This document shows, piece after piece, positions 42,357 to 50,338 of a stretch of 64,000 bases of DNA. Source of the stretch: Caldilineaceae bacterium (GTDB lineage Bacteria > Chloroflexota > Anaerolineae > Caldilineales > Caldilineaceae). The stretch covers positions 1-64,000 of the forward strand of contig JALHQH010000018.1 in NCBI GenBank assembly GCA_022842065.1. The letters run 5' to 3'. How positions within the stretch are numbered: position 1 is the first letter of the stretch; every line of letters starts with the position of its first letter. The translations under genes were made by a program, and so were the position numbers. The notes under the pieces were generated by a model. It was not told the DNA's origin. It saw nothing but the letters and a program-made list of their open reading frames with translations, and did not search any database.

Positions 42357-42546
42357 AGACGACGTTCCTCTGCCGAAGGTGATGAGCGAAAAGTGGGGTT
42401 GACGTCAGCGCGGTGTGCGCTATCACGATCAATTTTTTTGAATAAGAGTTCGACCGCAAGATGGCACTGATTGTAACGGGGGTTGGCCCATTACGCTCGA
42501 CGACGATTGCGTAGCTAACCGACGCTGAGGCAATGCTCGTGCTACG

Positions 42547-42690
42547 CAGGTCGTTAAACAATGATAACAACTCAGTCACCCCCTCCTAACCTCCCCCAGC
42601 TTGGGGGAGGAACTGTCACGACGCAACGTGCGTTCCTCCCCTTAACAGGGGGAGGTTAGGAGGGGGTAGGTCGTTAAGCAATGATAACAA
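42547..42690. repeat. Inverted-repeat element flanked by 23-bp direct repeats
   Basis: A CCCCCTCCTAACCTCCCCC arm (about 42579-42597) is matched by GGGGGAGGTTAGGAGGGGG (about 42648-42666). The whole is flanked by AGGTCGTTAAACAATGATAA (42547) and AGGTCGTTAAGCAATGATAA (42668), differing at one base. It resembles an inserted MITE with a long flanking duplication. The remaining DNA between 42357 and 42900 holds the terminator at 42742 and nothing else recognised. Confidence 0.75.
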
Positions 42691-42741
42691 AGCTTGCTTT
42701 AAATTTGGTTAACAGGTCAATAACAGATAACAAACGCAGCA

Positions 42742-42787
42742 CAAAAACAAAGGCCACAAACCCAGGGGTTTGTGGCCTTTGTTTTTG
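42742..42787. terminator. Bidirectional intrinsic terminator (22-bp stem)
   Basis: Arms of 22 bases (42742-42763, beginning CAAAAACAAAGGCC, and 42766-42787) enclose two bases. The stem ends in TTTGTTTTTG on either strand. It is downstream of typA. Confidence 0.85.
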
Positions 42788-42902
42788 ATTCAGATGAGAA
42801 CGGTACAGGCTTATAGATACGACAAATAGAGTTGGCACCAAGCGGGCTGCGCATCAGGGGATGCGCAGTACACGATTGTGCCATGTTAATCTACGTTGTC
42901 TA

Positions 42903-44804
42903 TTAGGCCCGTGCGCGCTTGGCCTCGCGTTGGCGGATCTCGTGGCGCAGATCTTTCTTGCGGATACGCAGGGCCACCGGCGTCACTTCCAGCAGATCGC
43001 CCTTCTCCAGGTATTGGATGGCGTCATCCAGCGAGAGGTTGCGCGTTGTGTTGAGCATATCGCTCGTCGCCGAGGGCTTTTCGCGGAAGTTGGTGAGCTG
43101 CTTGGCCTGACAGACGTTGATCACCATCTCTTCGGCGCGGATGTTACGCCCAACGACCTGACCGGAATAGACTTCGTCGCCGGGCTTGACAATAAAGTCG
43201 CCGCGCTGTTGCAGTTTAACCAGCGCATAGGAGGTGACCATACCGGTTTCCAGTGCGACCAACTTGCCCTGCTCGGCGTTGTCGATCTCGCCGGCAAAGG
43301 GCTGATAGCCGTAGAAAAGGGTGTTGTAGATACCAGTACCGCGCGTCGCCGTTAGGAAAAGCTGGCGGAAGCCAAGCAGACCACGGGTCGGGGCAATAAA
43401 TTCGCAATAAACGGTGCCATCTTCGCCATAACGAATGTTGATGAGTTGCGCCTTGCGCTTGCCCAACATTTCGGTCACCGCACCGAGGTAATCGCCCAAG
43501 ACTTCGACAAAGAGCTGCTCCATTGGTTCGAGCGTGCCCTCTTCGGTCTCCTTGTAGATCACTTCAGGCGGGCTGACCGAAAACTCGGAACCTTCGCGGC
43601 GCATCGTCTCGATCAACACGGCCAGGTGCAACTCACCACGACCGGCGACGACAAATTCACTGGCCAACGCGGTCTCTTCGACGCGCATAGAAACGTTGTG
43701 CTCTAGTTCCGCCATCAAACGGGCGCGCAATTGGCGGCTGGTGAGGTAGGTACCATCACGGCCGGCAAAGGGGCTGTCGTTGACACTAAAGGTCATGCGC
43801 ACCGTTGGCTCTTCGACCTTGATCGGCGGCAGCGGGCGTGGGTCGGTGGGCGAAGCCAGTGTGTCACCGATGCCCACGTCGGGGATCCCGGCGACGGCGA
43901 CGATGTTGCCGGCGTAGACCTCTTCCTCTTCTTGCCGTTGCAAGTTGCGGAAGCTGTAGACCTGGCTAACTTTGGCCATCACCACTTTGCCTTCGGCGTT
44001 GATGTGCGCGATCTGTTGACCAGAGCGGATCGTGCCACCTTGCAGGCGACCGACCGCAATCTTGCCCACATAGCTGCTATATTCAAGCGTGCTCACCAAC
44101 ATCTGCGTTGAGCCATAGGGATCAACGTCGGGTGGCGGAATGTGCTCGAGAATCGTATCAAAGAGCGCCGTCAAGTCAGTGCCCAAATTATCAGGCGTAT
44201 GACCGGCGCGTGCCTCTAACCCAATCGAATAGATAATCGGGAAGTCGGCTTGTTCCTCGGTCGCACCCAGATCGATAAAGAGATCAAAGGTGGCATTGAC
44301 GGCATAGTCAATGCGGGCCGCTGGGCGATCAATTTTGTTGATGACGACAATTGCCTTCAGCCCTTTGTTGAGCGCCTGGCGCAACACAAAGCGGGTTTGT
44401 GGCATTGGCCCTTCGACCGCATCGACGAGGAGAAGGACGCCATCGACCATGTTCATCACCCGTTCGACTTCGCCGCCAAAGTCGGCATGGCCGGGGGTAT
44501 CGACGAGGTTGATGGTGACATCGTTGTAGACAATGCCGGTGTTCTTAGCCAAAATCGTAATGCCGCGTTCACGTTCCAGATCATTCGAATCGAGCACGCG
44601 TTCCTGCATCTGCTGGTTGGTGCGGAAGACTTTGGTCAGCCGCAACATACCGTCAACCAGCGTCGTCTTGCCATGATCGACGTGGGCAATAATCGCAATG
44701 TTACGGATACTCTGCTGCGTAGGGATCGTGCGGACGTTGGTCGTCGTCTGATTGGCAACAGGTTGATTGGTAATCGGTTGTTCTTTTACAGCTAAAATAG
44801 TCAT
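42903..44804 (-). CDS. typA: Translational GTPase TypA/BipA
   Basis: The 633-residue ribosome-associated GTPase aids large-subunit assembly and translation under stress. It has G1 AHVDHGKTT (about 40-48), switch [12 protein letters not shown]3 [10 protein letters not shown]4 NKIDRP, EF-G-like domains II, III and V, and the TypA-specific C-terminal domain. That last domain shows [20 protein letters not shown] and the C-terminal DVxPxxIRKKDLR-like pattern ([16 protein letters not shown]). The N-terminus has an extra Asn/Thr/Gln-rich stretch of about 30 residues compared with most homologues; a later start cannot be excluded. It stands alone on the minus strand. Confidence 0.95.
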   Translation of the reverse strand: MTILAVKEQPITNQPVANQTTTNVRTIPTQQSIRNIAIIAHVDHGKTTLVDGMLRLTKVFRTNQQMQERVLDSNDLERERGITILAKNTGIVYNDVTINLVDTPGHADFGGEVERVMNMVDGVLLLVDAVEGPMPQTRFVLRQALNKGLKAIVVINKIDRPAARIDYAVNATFDLFIDLGATEEQADFPIIYSIGLEARAGHTPDNLGTDLTALFDTILEHIPPPDVDPYGSTQMLVSTLEYSSYVGKIAVGRLQGGTIRSGQQIAHINAEGKVVMAKVSQVYSFRNLQRQEEEEVYAGNIVAVAGIPDVGIGDTLASPTDPRPLPPIKVEEPTVRMTFSVNDSPFAGRDGTYLTSRQLRARLMAELEHNVSMRVEETALASEFVVAGRGELHLAVLIETMRREGSEFSVSPPEVIYKETEEGTLEPMEQLFVEVLGDYLGAVTEMLGKRKAQLINIRYGEDGTVYCEFIAPTRGLLGFRQLFLTATRGTGIYNTLFYGYQPFAGEIDNAEQGKLVALETGMVTSYALVKLQQRGDFIVKPGDEVYSGQVVGRNIRAEEMVINVCQAKQLTNFREKPSATSDMLNTTRNLSLDDAIQYLEKGDLLEVTPVALRIRKKDLRHEIRQREAKRARA

Positions 44805-45117
44805 TTTTTTCTCGCAAAGTAGTCAGTACAAATTTCTCGCAAAGGTGGCAAGATGGTACTAATTGTTAATTGAAAATGGTCAATTGACAATGGTTAATGG
44901 CAGATCCTGGTGCGCCTGCGATAGACCATCATGCTACCGAACGCAAAGAGCAGCTGACCTTCCTGGCGGCTTTGCGTACTTCTAAACGCATAACGGGCGT
45001 AACACACAAAAATGCCCGGCCCAGGTTGGGAGCCGAGCAAATGATGTTTTACAATCCCTATTATACCTGAGTGTAACAGGTTTGACTAAATTTGAGGGAA
45101 CGTGGATTGAATGTGGA
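44805..45117. other. Gene-free leader/intergenic region between typA and sppA
   Basis: No gene or RNA was recognised. Short AT-rich near-repeats (AATTGAAAATGGTCAATTG; ACAATGGTTAATGG) lie at 44870-44900, resembling the DNA around 11905-11990 near the tRNA genes. Confidence 0.4.
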
Positions 45118-45225
45118 ATGGTAGATTGGTAGAACAGTAAATCAGTAAATCGGTAGATCGGGACAGAGGGGAGTCCAGCCTAATCTACTGATGTACCGAT
45201 TTACCGATTTACCGATTTACCCTGC
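45118..45225. repeat. Inverted array of 8-bp unit GTANATCG
   Basis: Units GTAAATCA, GTAAATCG and GTAGATCG (about 45137-45160) face CGATTTAC-type units (about 45187-45221). This is the third member of the array family seen at 14085 and 23333. It is directly upstream of sppA. Confidence 0.85.
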
Positions 45226-45259
45226 ACTTCCCACGTCCCATAAAAACTGGAGACTTACA

Positions 45260-46240
45260 ATGAATGGAAATCGCACGGCGCTGTGGGCGCTGTTAGGGGT
45301 CGTCATCGGCTTTGGCTTGCCGATCATGGCTTGTGGCGGGATTGCCTTGGTGTTGATGTGGGGGGTTGGCTCATCGGGGGGAGCGATGGCGGCGACGCAA
45401 CCGGCGGCGCAACACGTTTCTGGCCCGGAGACAGGCCCGGCCGTTGCCATTATCGATCTCGAAGGAGTGATCACCGCGGGGGGTGATGCGAGTATACCTG
45501 GGCTACTCGAAGTGGTGGGGGCGACGCCAGGGCGGTTGATTCCGCTGATCAAACAAGCGGCGGCCGATGAAGAGGTGCAGGCGGTACTGCTCAAGGTCAA
45601 CAGCCCCGGTGGTGCGGTCGTGGCGACTGACGAAATCTACCATGCCTTGCAGACGGCGATCGACAAGCCGATTGTCGTACTGATGGGCGATGTGGCGGCG
45701 TCAGGTGGGGTCTATGTGGCAATGGCCGCCGACCGCATTATGGCCAATCCCAATACGCTGACCGGTTCAATCGGTGTGCGCCTCAACGATATTATTGAAT
45801 ATGGCGATCTCCTGGCGCGCTTTGGCGTTGACGTAACCACGATCAAAGCAGGCAAATATAAAGATATCGGCAGTGGGACGCGGCCGCTGACGGAGGAAGA
45901 AGCGGCGATTCTACAAGCGGTCGTCGATGAAGGTTATGCGAACTTTATTGGGATTGTGGCCGAAGGCCGCGGGCTCAGCGAAGAGGCGGTGCGTGAATTT
46001 GCCGATGGCCGCATTTTTAGCGGCGAACGCGCCGTGGAACTGGGGCTGATCGATGCGGTCGGCTATGAAGAGGACGCCATCGCCAGTGCCGCCGAGCTGG
46101 GCGGCATTACCGGCGAACCACGGGTGATCCGCTATGGCGACGGGGGCAATTTGCTGGAACAACTCTTACAGTCGAGTGCCAAACAGTTGGTCACTCTGGT
46201 ACGGGGTGAGTTAGGGGCGCCACGCTTGGAGTACCGCTAG
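45260..46240 (+). CDS. sppA: Signal peptide peptidase SppA (S49 family)
   Basis: The ATG at 45260 (MNGNRTALWALLGVVIGFGL) has GGAG nine bases upstream. The 326-residue protein is a short-form SppA: one N-terminal membrane anchor (about 8-40), then the S49 protease domain. That domain shows VNSPGG, GDVAASGGVYVAMAADRI with the nucleophile Ser, and IKAGKYKDIGS with the catalytic Lys. It digests signal peptides left in the membrane and may degrade other membrane proteins. The gene end overlaps a convergent small gene by 50 bases. Confidence 0.92.
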   Translation: MNGNRTALWALLGVVIGFGLPIMACGGIALVLMWGVGSSGGAMAATQPAAQHVSGPETGPAVAIIDLEGVITAGGDASIPGLLEVVGATPGRLIPLIKQAAADEEVQAVLLKVNSPGGAVVATDEIYHALQTAIDKPIVVLMGDVAASGGVYVAMAADRIMANPNTLTGSIGVRLNDIIEYGDLLARFGVDVTTIKAGKYKDIGSGTRPLTEEEAAILQAVVDEGYANFIGIVAEGRGLSEEAVREFADGRIFSGERAVELGLIDAVGYEEDAIASAAELGGITGEPRVIRYGDGGNLLEQLLQSSAKQLVTLVRGELGAPRLEYR

Positions 46241-46484
46241 TCGCCTTGCGCCACCGATCATAAAGCAAGCCACAAAGGGCACCCACTTCGCCGACGATAC
46301 AGAAGACGATGAAGTCGGTATTATCGGCAAAGATGATCAGCGCCACTACATGTAATAGCCCATCTAGGATCAAGAGGGTCTGCCATTTAAATTTCCCCAG
46401 CAACTTGCGGATGGGTTGGTGGATGGATTGGTGGCCAAGGGTGGCGACCGGCGCTTGGTCTGGCGGTGTGCCATCACGGGACAT
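46191..46484 (-). CDS. Small two-span membrane protein
   Basis: Starting at ATG 46484 (MSRDGTPPDQAPVATLGHQS), the 97-residue product has two likely transmembrane helices (about 33-50, TLLILDGLLHVVALIIF; and 55-72, FIVFCIVGEVGALCGLLY). A short basic loop and a polar tail follow. The family is unknown. It converges with sppA and overlaps its last 50 bases. A hairpin (46535-46576) lies upstream. Confidence 0.55.
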   Translation of the reverse strand: MSRDGTPPDQAPVATLGHQSIHQPIRKLLGKFKWQTLLILDGLLHVVALIIFADNTDFIVFCIVGEVGALCGLLYDRWRKATSGTPSVAPLTHPVPE

Positions 46485-46534
46485 GATCAGCTGCTTTCGT
46501 TTATGGTTCACCCACGCAACAGTTAGAGTGGGCA

Positions 46535-46576
46535 TTCGCTAGGTGCGGCGTTGATTGAGGCCGCACCTAGCGAATT
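46535..46576. repeat. Perfect hairpin with 16-bp arms
   Basis: ATTCGCTAGGTGCGGC (46535-46550) pairs with 46561-46576 around ten bases and is followed by TTTT on the plus strand. It may end transcripts coming from sppA. Confidence 0.7.
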
Positions 46577-46647
46577 TTACCAGAAAAAGGGCAGAAATTT
46601 CCTTTCATTCTTGTATCATTTTGCCAAGCCAGCAGCACCGGTTTTGT

Positions 46648-49164
46648 CTATCTCCCTGTCTCGTATCTCCCTGTCTCCTTGTCTCCCTTTGGTGGTGCCA
46701 ACAACCCCGCCAGGATCGCCTGCCGGTCCGAGACGACGGCGACGTTGAGGCATTGGACGAGGAGTTCGTTGGTGTAGAAGTAAGCGTTGAGTTGGTCGAC
46801 TTGTCCGGCAGTGAAGTGCCAGTCGTGAATCAGGTCGCGCTCATGCAGGATGGCATAGAGTTGGTCGGCACACTGTTGCCAGCCTTGGGGGCTGGCGGTG
46901 ACAGTGGGGATGGTCACGCTGCGCAGCAACTGAGGCTGGTTGGCTTGTTTTGCTAATGTGTCGAGCCGAGCAATCAACTGTCCATAAGTAGCCATCCAAG
47001 TTTGCACCTGTCGGTCAGACCGCGGCCACGCTTCGATCGTAAAGAGTCGAGCATAACCCCAGACGTAATAAAGCCCATAGTCCAAATCGATTTGAATCGA
47101 TAAGTAGTTAGCACTTGTGCTCTCGCTAGCAAGATTTAGAGCGAGCGCTCTCGCTTGCTCGCGCGGGTGAGCAAGATTAACAGTCCGAGTGCGAGATAGC
47201 TCTCGATCGCGAGCAAGATCAAGAGCTCGAGCAAGATTAAGAATTCGGGCAAGATCGAGAGAGTACGAGAGTGCTCGTTCTATTGCGTTCGCTTGTACTA
47301 GCGCACGATCAAGTGCAAGAGTTCGAACACTCTCTCGAGATCGAGCTAGGTCGCGCTCTAGCTCGATTGCGAGATCGCGACCTAGAGCGTAATCTAGCTC
47401 GCGATCTCGCAATCGAGCTAGAGCGCGCGTACGAGTGCGAATAAGATCTCGATCAAGATCGAGGACGAGGGAGAGAAAAATATATGCCAGACGAATAGCA
47501 TTTCGCCATTCATCTGGCATATTCACATCTACAGCACGGGTATCAGTCCAAATCAGCAGCTTGCGTAGAGCAGGGTCGCGAACCAAGTGTTTAGTCGCTA
47601 GCTGAAGATCGAGAAAGAAATGATCGGCCCCCTCACAGTCAAAGAGACTGACCGTCAGCAGAAAGACTTCACGCCAGCGGTTATCAACCAGATGGTCACG
47701 CAGAAGACGTGTGGTAGTACCGCGGCGCTCATTGTCAAAGATATAACGCGCCGTAAAATACTCTTGGAAGGTAAGATGGGAAAACGAGTAGATATCCGTC
47801 GCCCGCTCCACAAAGATGCCATGTTGCGCTTCAATTGCGCGCAGCACGGCATTGTTGTCGATGTCGTCATCTGGTTTGACATTGGGCAAGGTACGCAGAT
47901 AATCGCCGATCCATTTTTCCAAGTCGCGACGGCGAAAGTAATAGTCACCAGTTTCAAAGGTGCGCGCGGCGATGGCTGCAAACATCTGTTCTTTACGGCG
48001 GGGGGAGAGTTCGCGATAGAGCGTCTCACCGTGAGGAATCTCATCGCGCAGAATATCGCGGCTGGCATCCCACTTGTTGAGCAACGCCTCAATCGCATCT
48101 TCATAGAGCTCAGCACGGTTGGGGGGGAAGCGCATTACCCGCTCAAAGTAGAGACAGACCATCGAGAGCAGCAGCGGGCTGTTGCAGAGTTCGCGGACAC
48201 CTTGGTTTTCTGGCTTGCCTAACTCAGTCAAAAACGTTTCATGAGATTTCTTAACCGTACGAAACCAGAGTTCGGCATACTCGTGGATCTGCTCATCGGA
48301 AAAGTCTGCTACCTCTACATCACGAAAGCCGGGGAAGGCATAGTCACTAGCAGCAATGCGACAGGTGATCAGATGTTGGGATCGGTCGTACTGACGAGCA
48401 AAGTCTTTGAGCAGTTGGGTGAGTTTGCGCCGCTGATCATCCTCCTGACGCACTTCATCCAAACCATCAAAGAGTACCAAAGCTTGACCGCTGCGCAATA
48501 AAGCTTCGACAAAGAACTCAGCACCATCAAAGTGGCAAAGCGCAAATTGGTGGACGATGAAGGGCATCAGTTGGGGGTCATTGCCTTTACCCCAGCGGCT
48601 ATTTGCCCATTCGTTGAGTGAGATAAAAATAGGCAATCGACTTAATTTGTGTTGGGCAGCTTGGACAGTTAGATACTTCAAAAATGTCGTCTTACCGGCT
48701 CCTGGTTTACCCAGAATAAAGAGATTTTTCCCTTCTTTGACCAACTGCATCCCGTTGACACGTTGGGCAGCCCGGTGTTGCAGCCGTGGCTGCGTTTCTT
48801 TCGCCATTGCCGTTCGTAAAGCGTCAAAATCATAGGGAATCCGCGAGAGTGGTTCAGCAAAGATGTAAACATCCGTAAAAACATTTTGCAACGCCACTTC
48901 TCCCGAAGTACCGAAGATGCGTAGACGGTTGTAGTAGTCGATCAAACTTTGACGGTAACGCGCTTCCGCTGCAGCGGGGTCTACTGCTTGCCATTGGGCA
49001 ACCAACGCAGCAGCGCGATCTTTGTCTTTGTCATGTTTCTGAGATTCGTCGGCGAATTGATTGATGACGGTGAGAAAGATGTTTTGATCACGGCCGACGA
49101 GGTCGCGACCAGCATTCGCATTGCCGCTGATTGCTGCGCCACCGCCAGTGTGGATCTCGCTCAT
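46648..49164 (-). CDS. NACHT-type STAND NTPase with degenerate Arg/Leu/Asp repeats
   Basis: The 838-residue protein has a short N-terminal segment (GGAAISGNANAGRDLVGRDQ). It has a NACHT ATPase with Walker A LGKPGAGKTT (151-160), Walker B LVLFDGLDEV (229-238) and TCRIAASDY. A winged/helical region ends near FSHLTFQEYFTARY. A striking tract (about 565-690) of LARxLxLARDRELxRTR-like repeats follows, then a C-terminal helical domain. NACHT proteins of this type are STAND switches; some (bNACHT, Avs) defend against phages. No effector domain is recognised at the N-terminus, so its output is unknown. The final residues (KGDKETGRYETGR) come from a short tandem DNA repeat. Confidence 0.85.
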   Translation of the reverse strand: MSEIHTGGGAAISGNANAGRDLVGRDQNIFLTVINQFADESQKHDKDKDRAAALVAQWQAVDPAAAEARYRQSLIDYYNRLRIFGTSGEVALQNVFTDVYIFAEPLSRIPYDFDALRTAMAKETQPRLQHRAAQRVNGMQLVKEGKNLFILGKPGAGKTTFLKYLTVQAAQHKLSRLPIFISLNEWANSRWGKGNDPQLMPFIVHQFALCHFDGAEFFVEALLRSGQALVLFDGLDEVRQEDDQRRKLTQLLKDFARQYDRSQHLITCRIAASDYAFPGFRDVEVADFSDEQIHEYAELWFRTVKKSHETFLTELGKPENQGVRELCNSPLLLSMVCLYFERVMRFPPNRAELYEDAIEALLNKWDASRDILRDEIPHGETLYRELSPRRKEQMFAAIAARTFETGDYYFRRRDLEKWIGDYLRTLPNVKPDDDIDNNAVLRAIEAQHGIFVERATDIYSFSHLTFQEYFTARYIFDNERRGTTTRLLRDHLVDNRWREVFLLTVSLFDCEGADHFFLDLQLATKHLVRDPALRKLLIWTDTRAVDVNMPDEWRNAIRLAYIFLSLVLDLDRDLIRTRTRALARLRDRELDYALGRDLAIELERDLARSRESVRTLALDRALVQANAIERALSYSLDLARILNLARALDLARDRELSRTRTVNLAHPREQARALALNLASESTSANYLSIQIDLDYGLYYVWGYARLFTIEAWPRSDRQVQTWMATYGQLIARLDTLAKQANQPQLLRSVTIPTVTASPQGWQQCADQLYAILHERDLIHDWHFTAGQVDQLNAYFYTNELLVQCLNVAVVSDRQAILAGLLAPPKGDKETGRYETGR

Positions 49165-49204
49165 CGGGGTGCTCCTTATTGGGAAAAAGGTTATGGCTTG
49201 GGAA

Positions 49205-49274
49205 GTGCGTTCCGGGGACGGGCCACAGCAATGCTCGTCAACGGGTCAATTACTGGCCCGTCCCCGGAACGCAC
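49205..49274. repeat. Perfect inverted repeat with 20-bp arms
   Basis: Arm GTGCGTTCCGGGGACGGGCC (49205-49224) is matched exactly at 49255-49274 around 30 bases. The right arm encodes the last residues of the DUF433 gene, whose stop lies in the centre. Confidence 0.9.
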
Positions 49275-49476
49275 TGGCGGGTGAATCGCTAGCCCCGGCG
49301 TACTGCACACAAGCTTGAATGTCGGCAATGGTCAGTGCCGGATAATAATCGCTGATCATGGCCACCAAGGGAATCCCTGCATCAACTAATTCCAGCACAT
49401 CTTGCACGGCGATGAGCGTGCCGGCGACGCACGGTTTGCCGAAACGGATTCCAGGGTTAACACTGATGTGCGCCAT
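49246..49476 (-). CDS. DUF433 antitoxin-like protein with repeat-derived tail
   Basis: This 76-residue protein is a DUF433 (VapB45-like) member: ISVNPGIRFGKPCVAGTLIA, then VQDVLELVDAGIPLVAMISD and YYPALTIADIQACVQYA. DUF433 proteins usually act as DNA-binding antitoxins and are followed by a DUF5615 PIN-like toxin. Here the last ~10 residues (SAFRGRASN) are encoded by an inverted repeat, and no toxin gene follows. It is therefore an orphan with an altered C-terminus. Confidence 0.8.
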   Translation of the reverse strand: MAHISVNPGIRFGKPCVAGTLIAVQDVLELVDAGIPLVAMISDYYPALTIADIQACVQYAGASDSPASAFRGRASN

Positions 49477-49526
49477 TTCTAGCCTCTTCCTGATTCACAG
49501 CAAACAAGTCGATTACAGCCAGCGGC

Positions 49527-50138
49527 CTACTTTGCCAAAAAGAGCGAGCCAGCAACTATCTCCAGCCCTGCTAACACCTGCGATGTAATCACCTCATCGC
49601 CCGTGTACTGGCCCAATAGGGCGTATTCGCCGCGGGCCAGGGTGTGAACTTCCACGGCGCGCGCTTTGGAATCGACCAGCCAATATTCGGCCACGCCAAA
49701 ACGTTCATAGGTATCAAACTTGATGTGGCGATCCGTGCGAATCGAAGAGGGTGAAATTACTTCGACAATCAGGTCAGGGGCACCAGCGAAAAATTTTGCA
49801 CCAAGCGTGGGTTGATTTTCAGTTCGAATGAAAAGCACATCGGGCTGAACGGGTTTCGTTGTCTCGGAAAGATGCACTTCGATCGGGGCGGTTAGTACCA
49901 TGCCTAACTTTTTTTCTGTCACAAATAGATCCAATCGACCAGATATCTTCAACACAATATACTGATGTTCGATACTTGGTGCGTTTGCCACGTACAATAC
50001 GCCCTCAATGATTTCATAGCGGTTGCCGTCGTCGGGCAGTTGCAAATAGTCATCGTAGCGCCACTGGCCCTGCGCAGGCCAGCCATTTTCACCGGGCAGT
50101 ACGGCGTGCAGTGCTTGTCCAGCTGTAGGTGTACTCAT
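49527..50138 (-). CDS. Uma2 family endonuclease-like protein
   Basis: The 203-residue protein is a Uma2/DUF820 PD-(D/E)XK nuclease-fold protein, a family abundant in cyanobacteria and Chloroflexota. It shows DYLQLPDDGNRYEIIEGVLY, QPDVLFIR, PDLIVEVISPSS with the catalytic Glu, and D.K...Y...GV.EYWLVD (IKFDTYERFGVAEYWLVD). The biological role of the family is not settled. It is full length, with a typical C-terminal half. It neighbours the DUF433 gene but shows no clear operon link. Confidence 0.9.
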   Translation of the reverse strand: MSTPTAGQALHAVLPGENGWPAQGQWRYDDYLQLPDDGNRYEIIEGVLYVANAPSIEHQYIVLKISGRLDLFVTEKKLGMVLTAPIEVHLSETTKPVQPDVLFIRTENQPTLGAKFFAGAPDLIVEVISPSSIRTDRHIKFDTYERFGVAEYWLVDSKARAVEVHTLARGEYALLGQYTGDEVITSQVLAGLEIVAGSLFLAK

Positions 50139-50269
50139 GCAGCCAACTCCTTTACCAACCAGAACATCTGTCTATTTTCCTCTGTATATTTTACCATAAA
50201 GCTGCGGGCGGAGCAATGGATGCGAATAGGAGAGGGGGCGTGCAGTTCGACAAGCGCACTGCACGCCCC

Positions 50270-50338
50270 CTCTCACGTTTTACACTTTACGTTTTACGCT
50301 TTACGTTTCACGCTTCATGTTTCACGCTTCACGCCCTA
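50270..50338. repeat. 7-bp unit array (ACGYTTY)
   Basis: Nine units such as ACGTTTT, ACGCTTT, ACGTTTC and ACGCTTC run head to tail and end at the stop codon of the BNR-repeat gene. It belongs to the same family as the array at 26276-26376. The rest of 50139-50269 holds no recognised feature. Confidence 0.85.

Noticed and set aside
42139..42579. 146-codon minus-strand frame overlapping the chitinase start
   Set aside because: It runs through the chitinase signal-peptide region in another frame and has no ribosome site or recognisable features.
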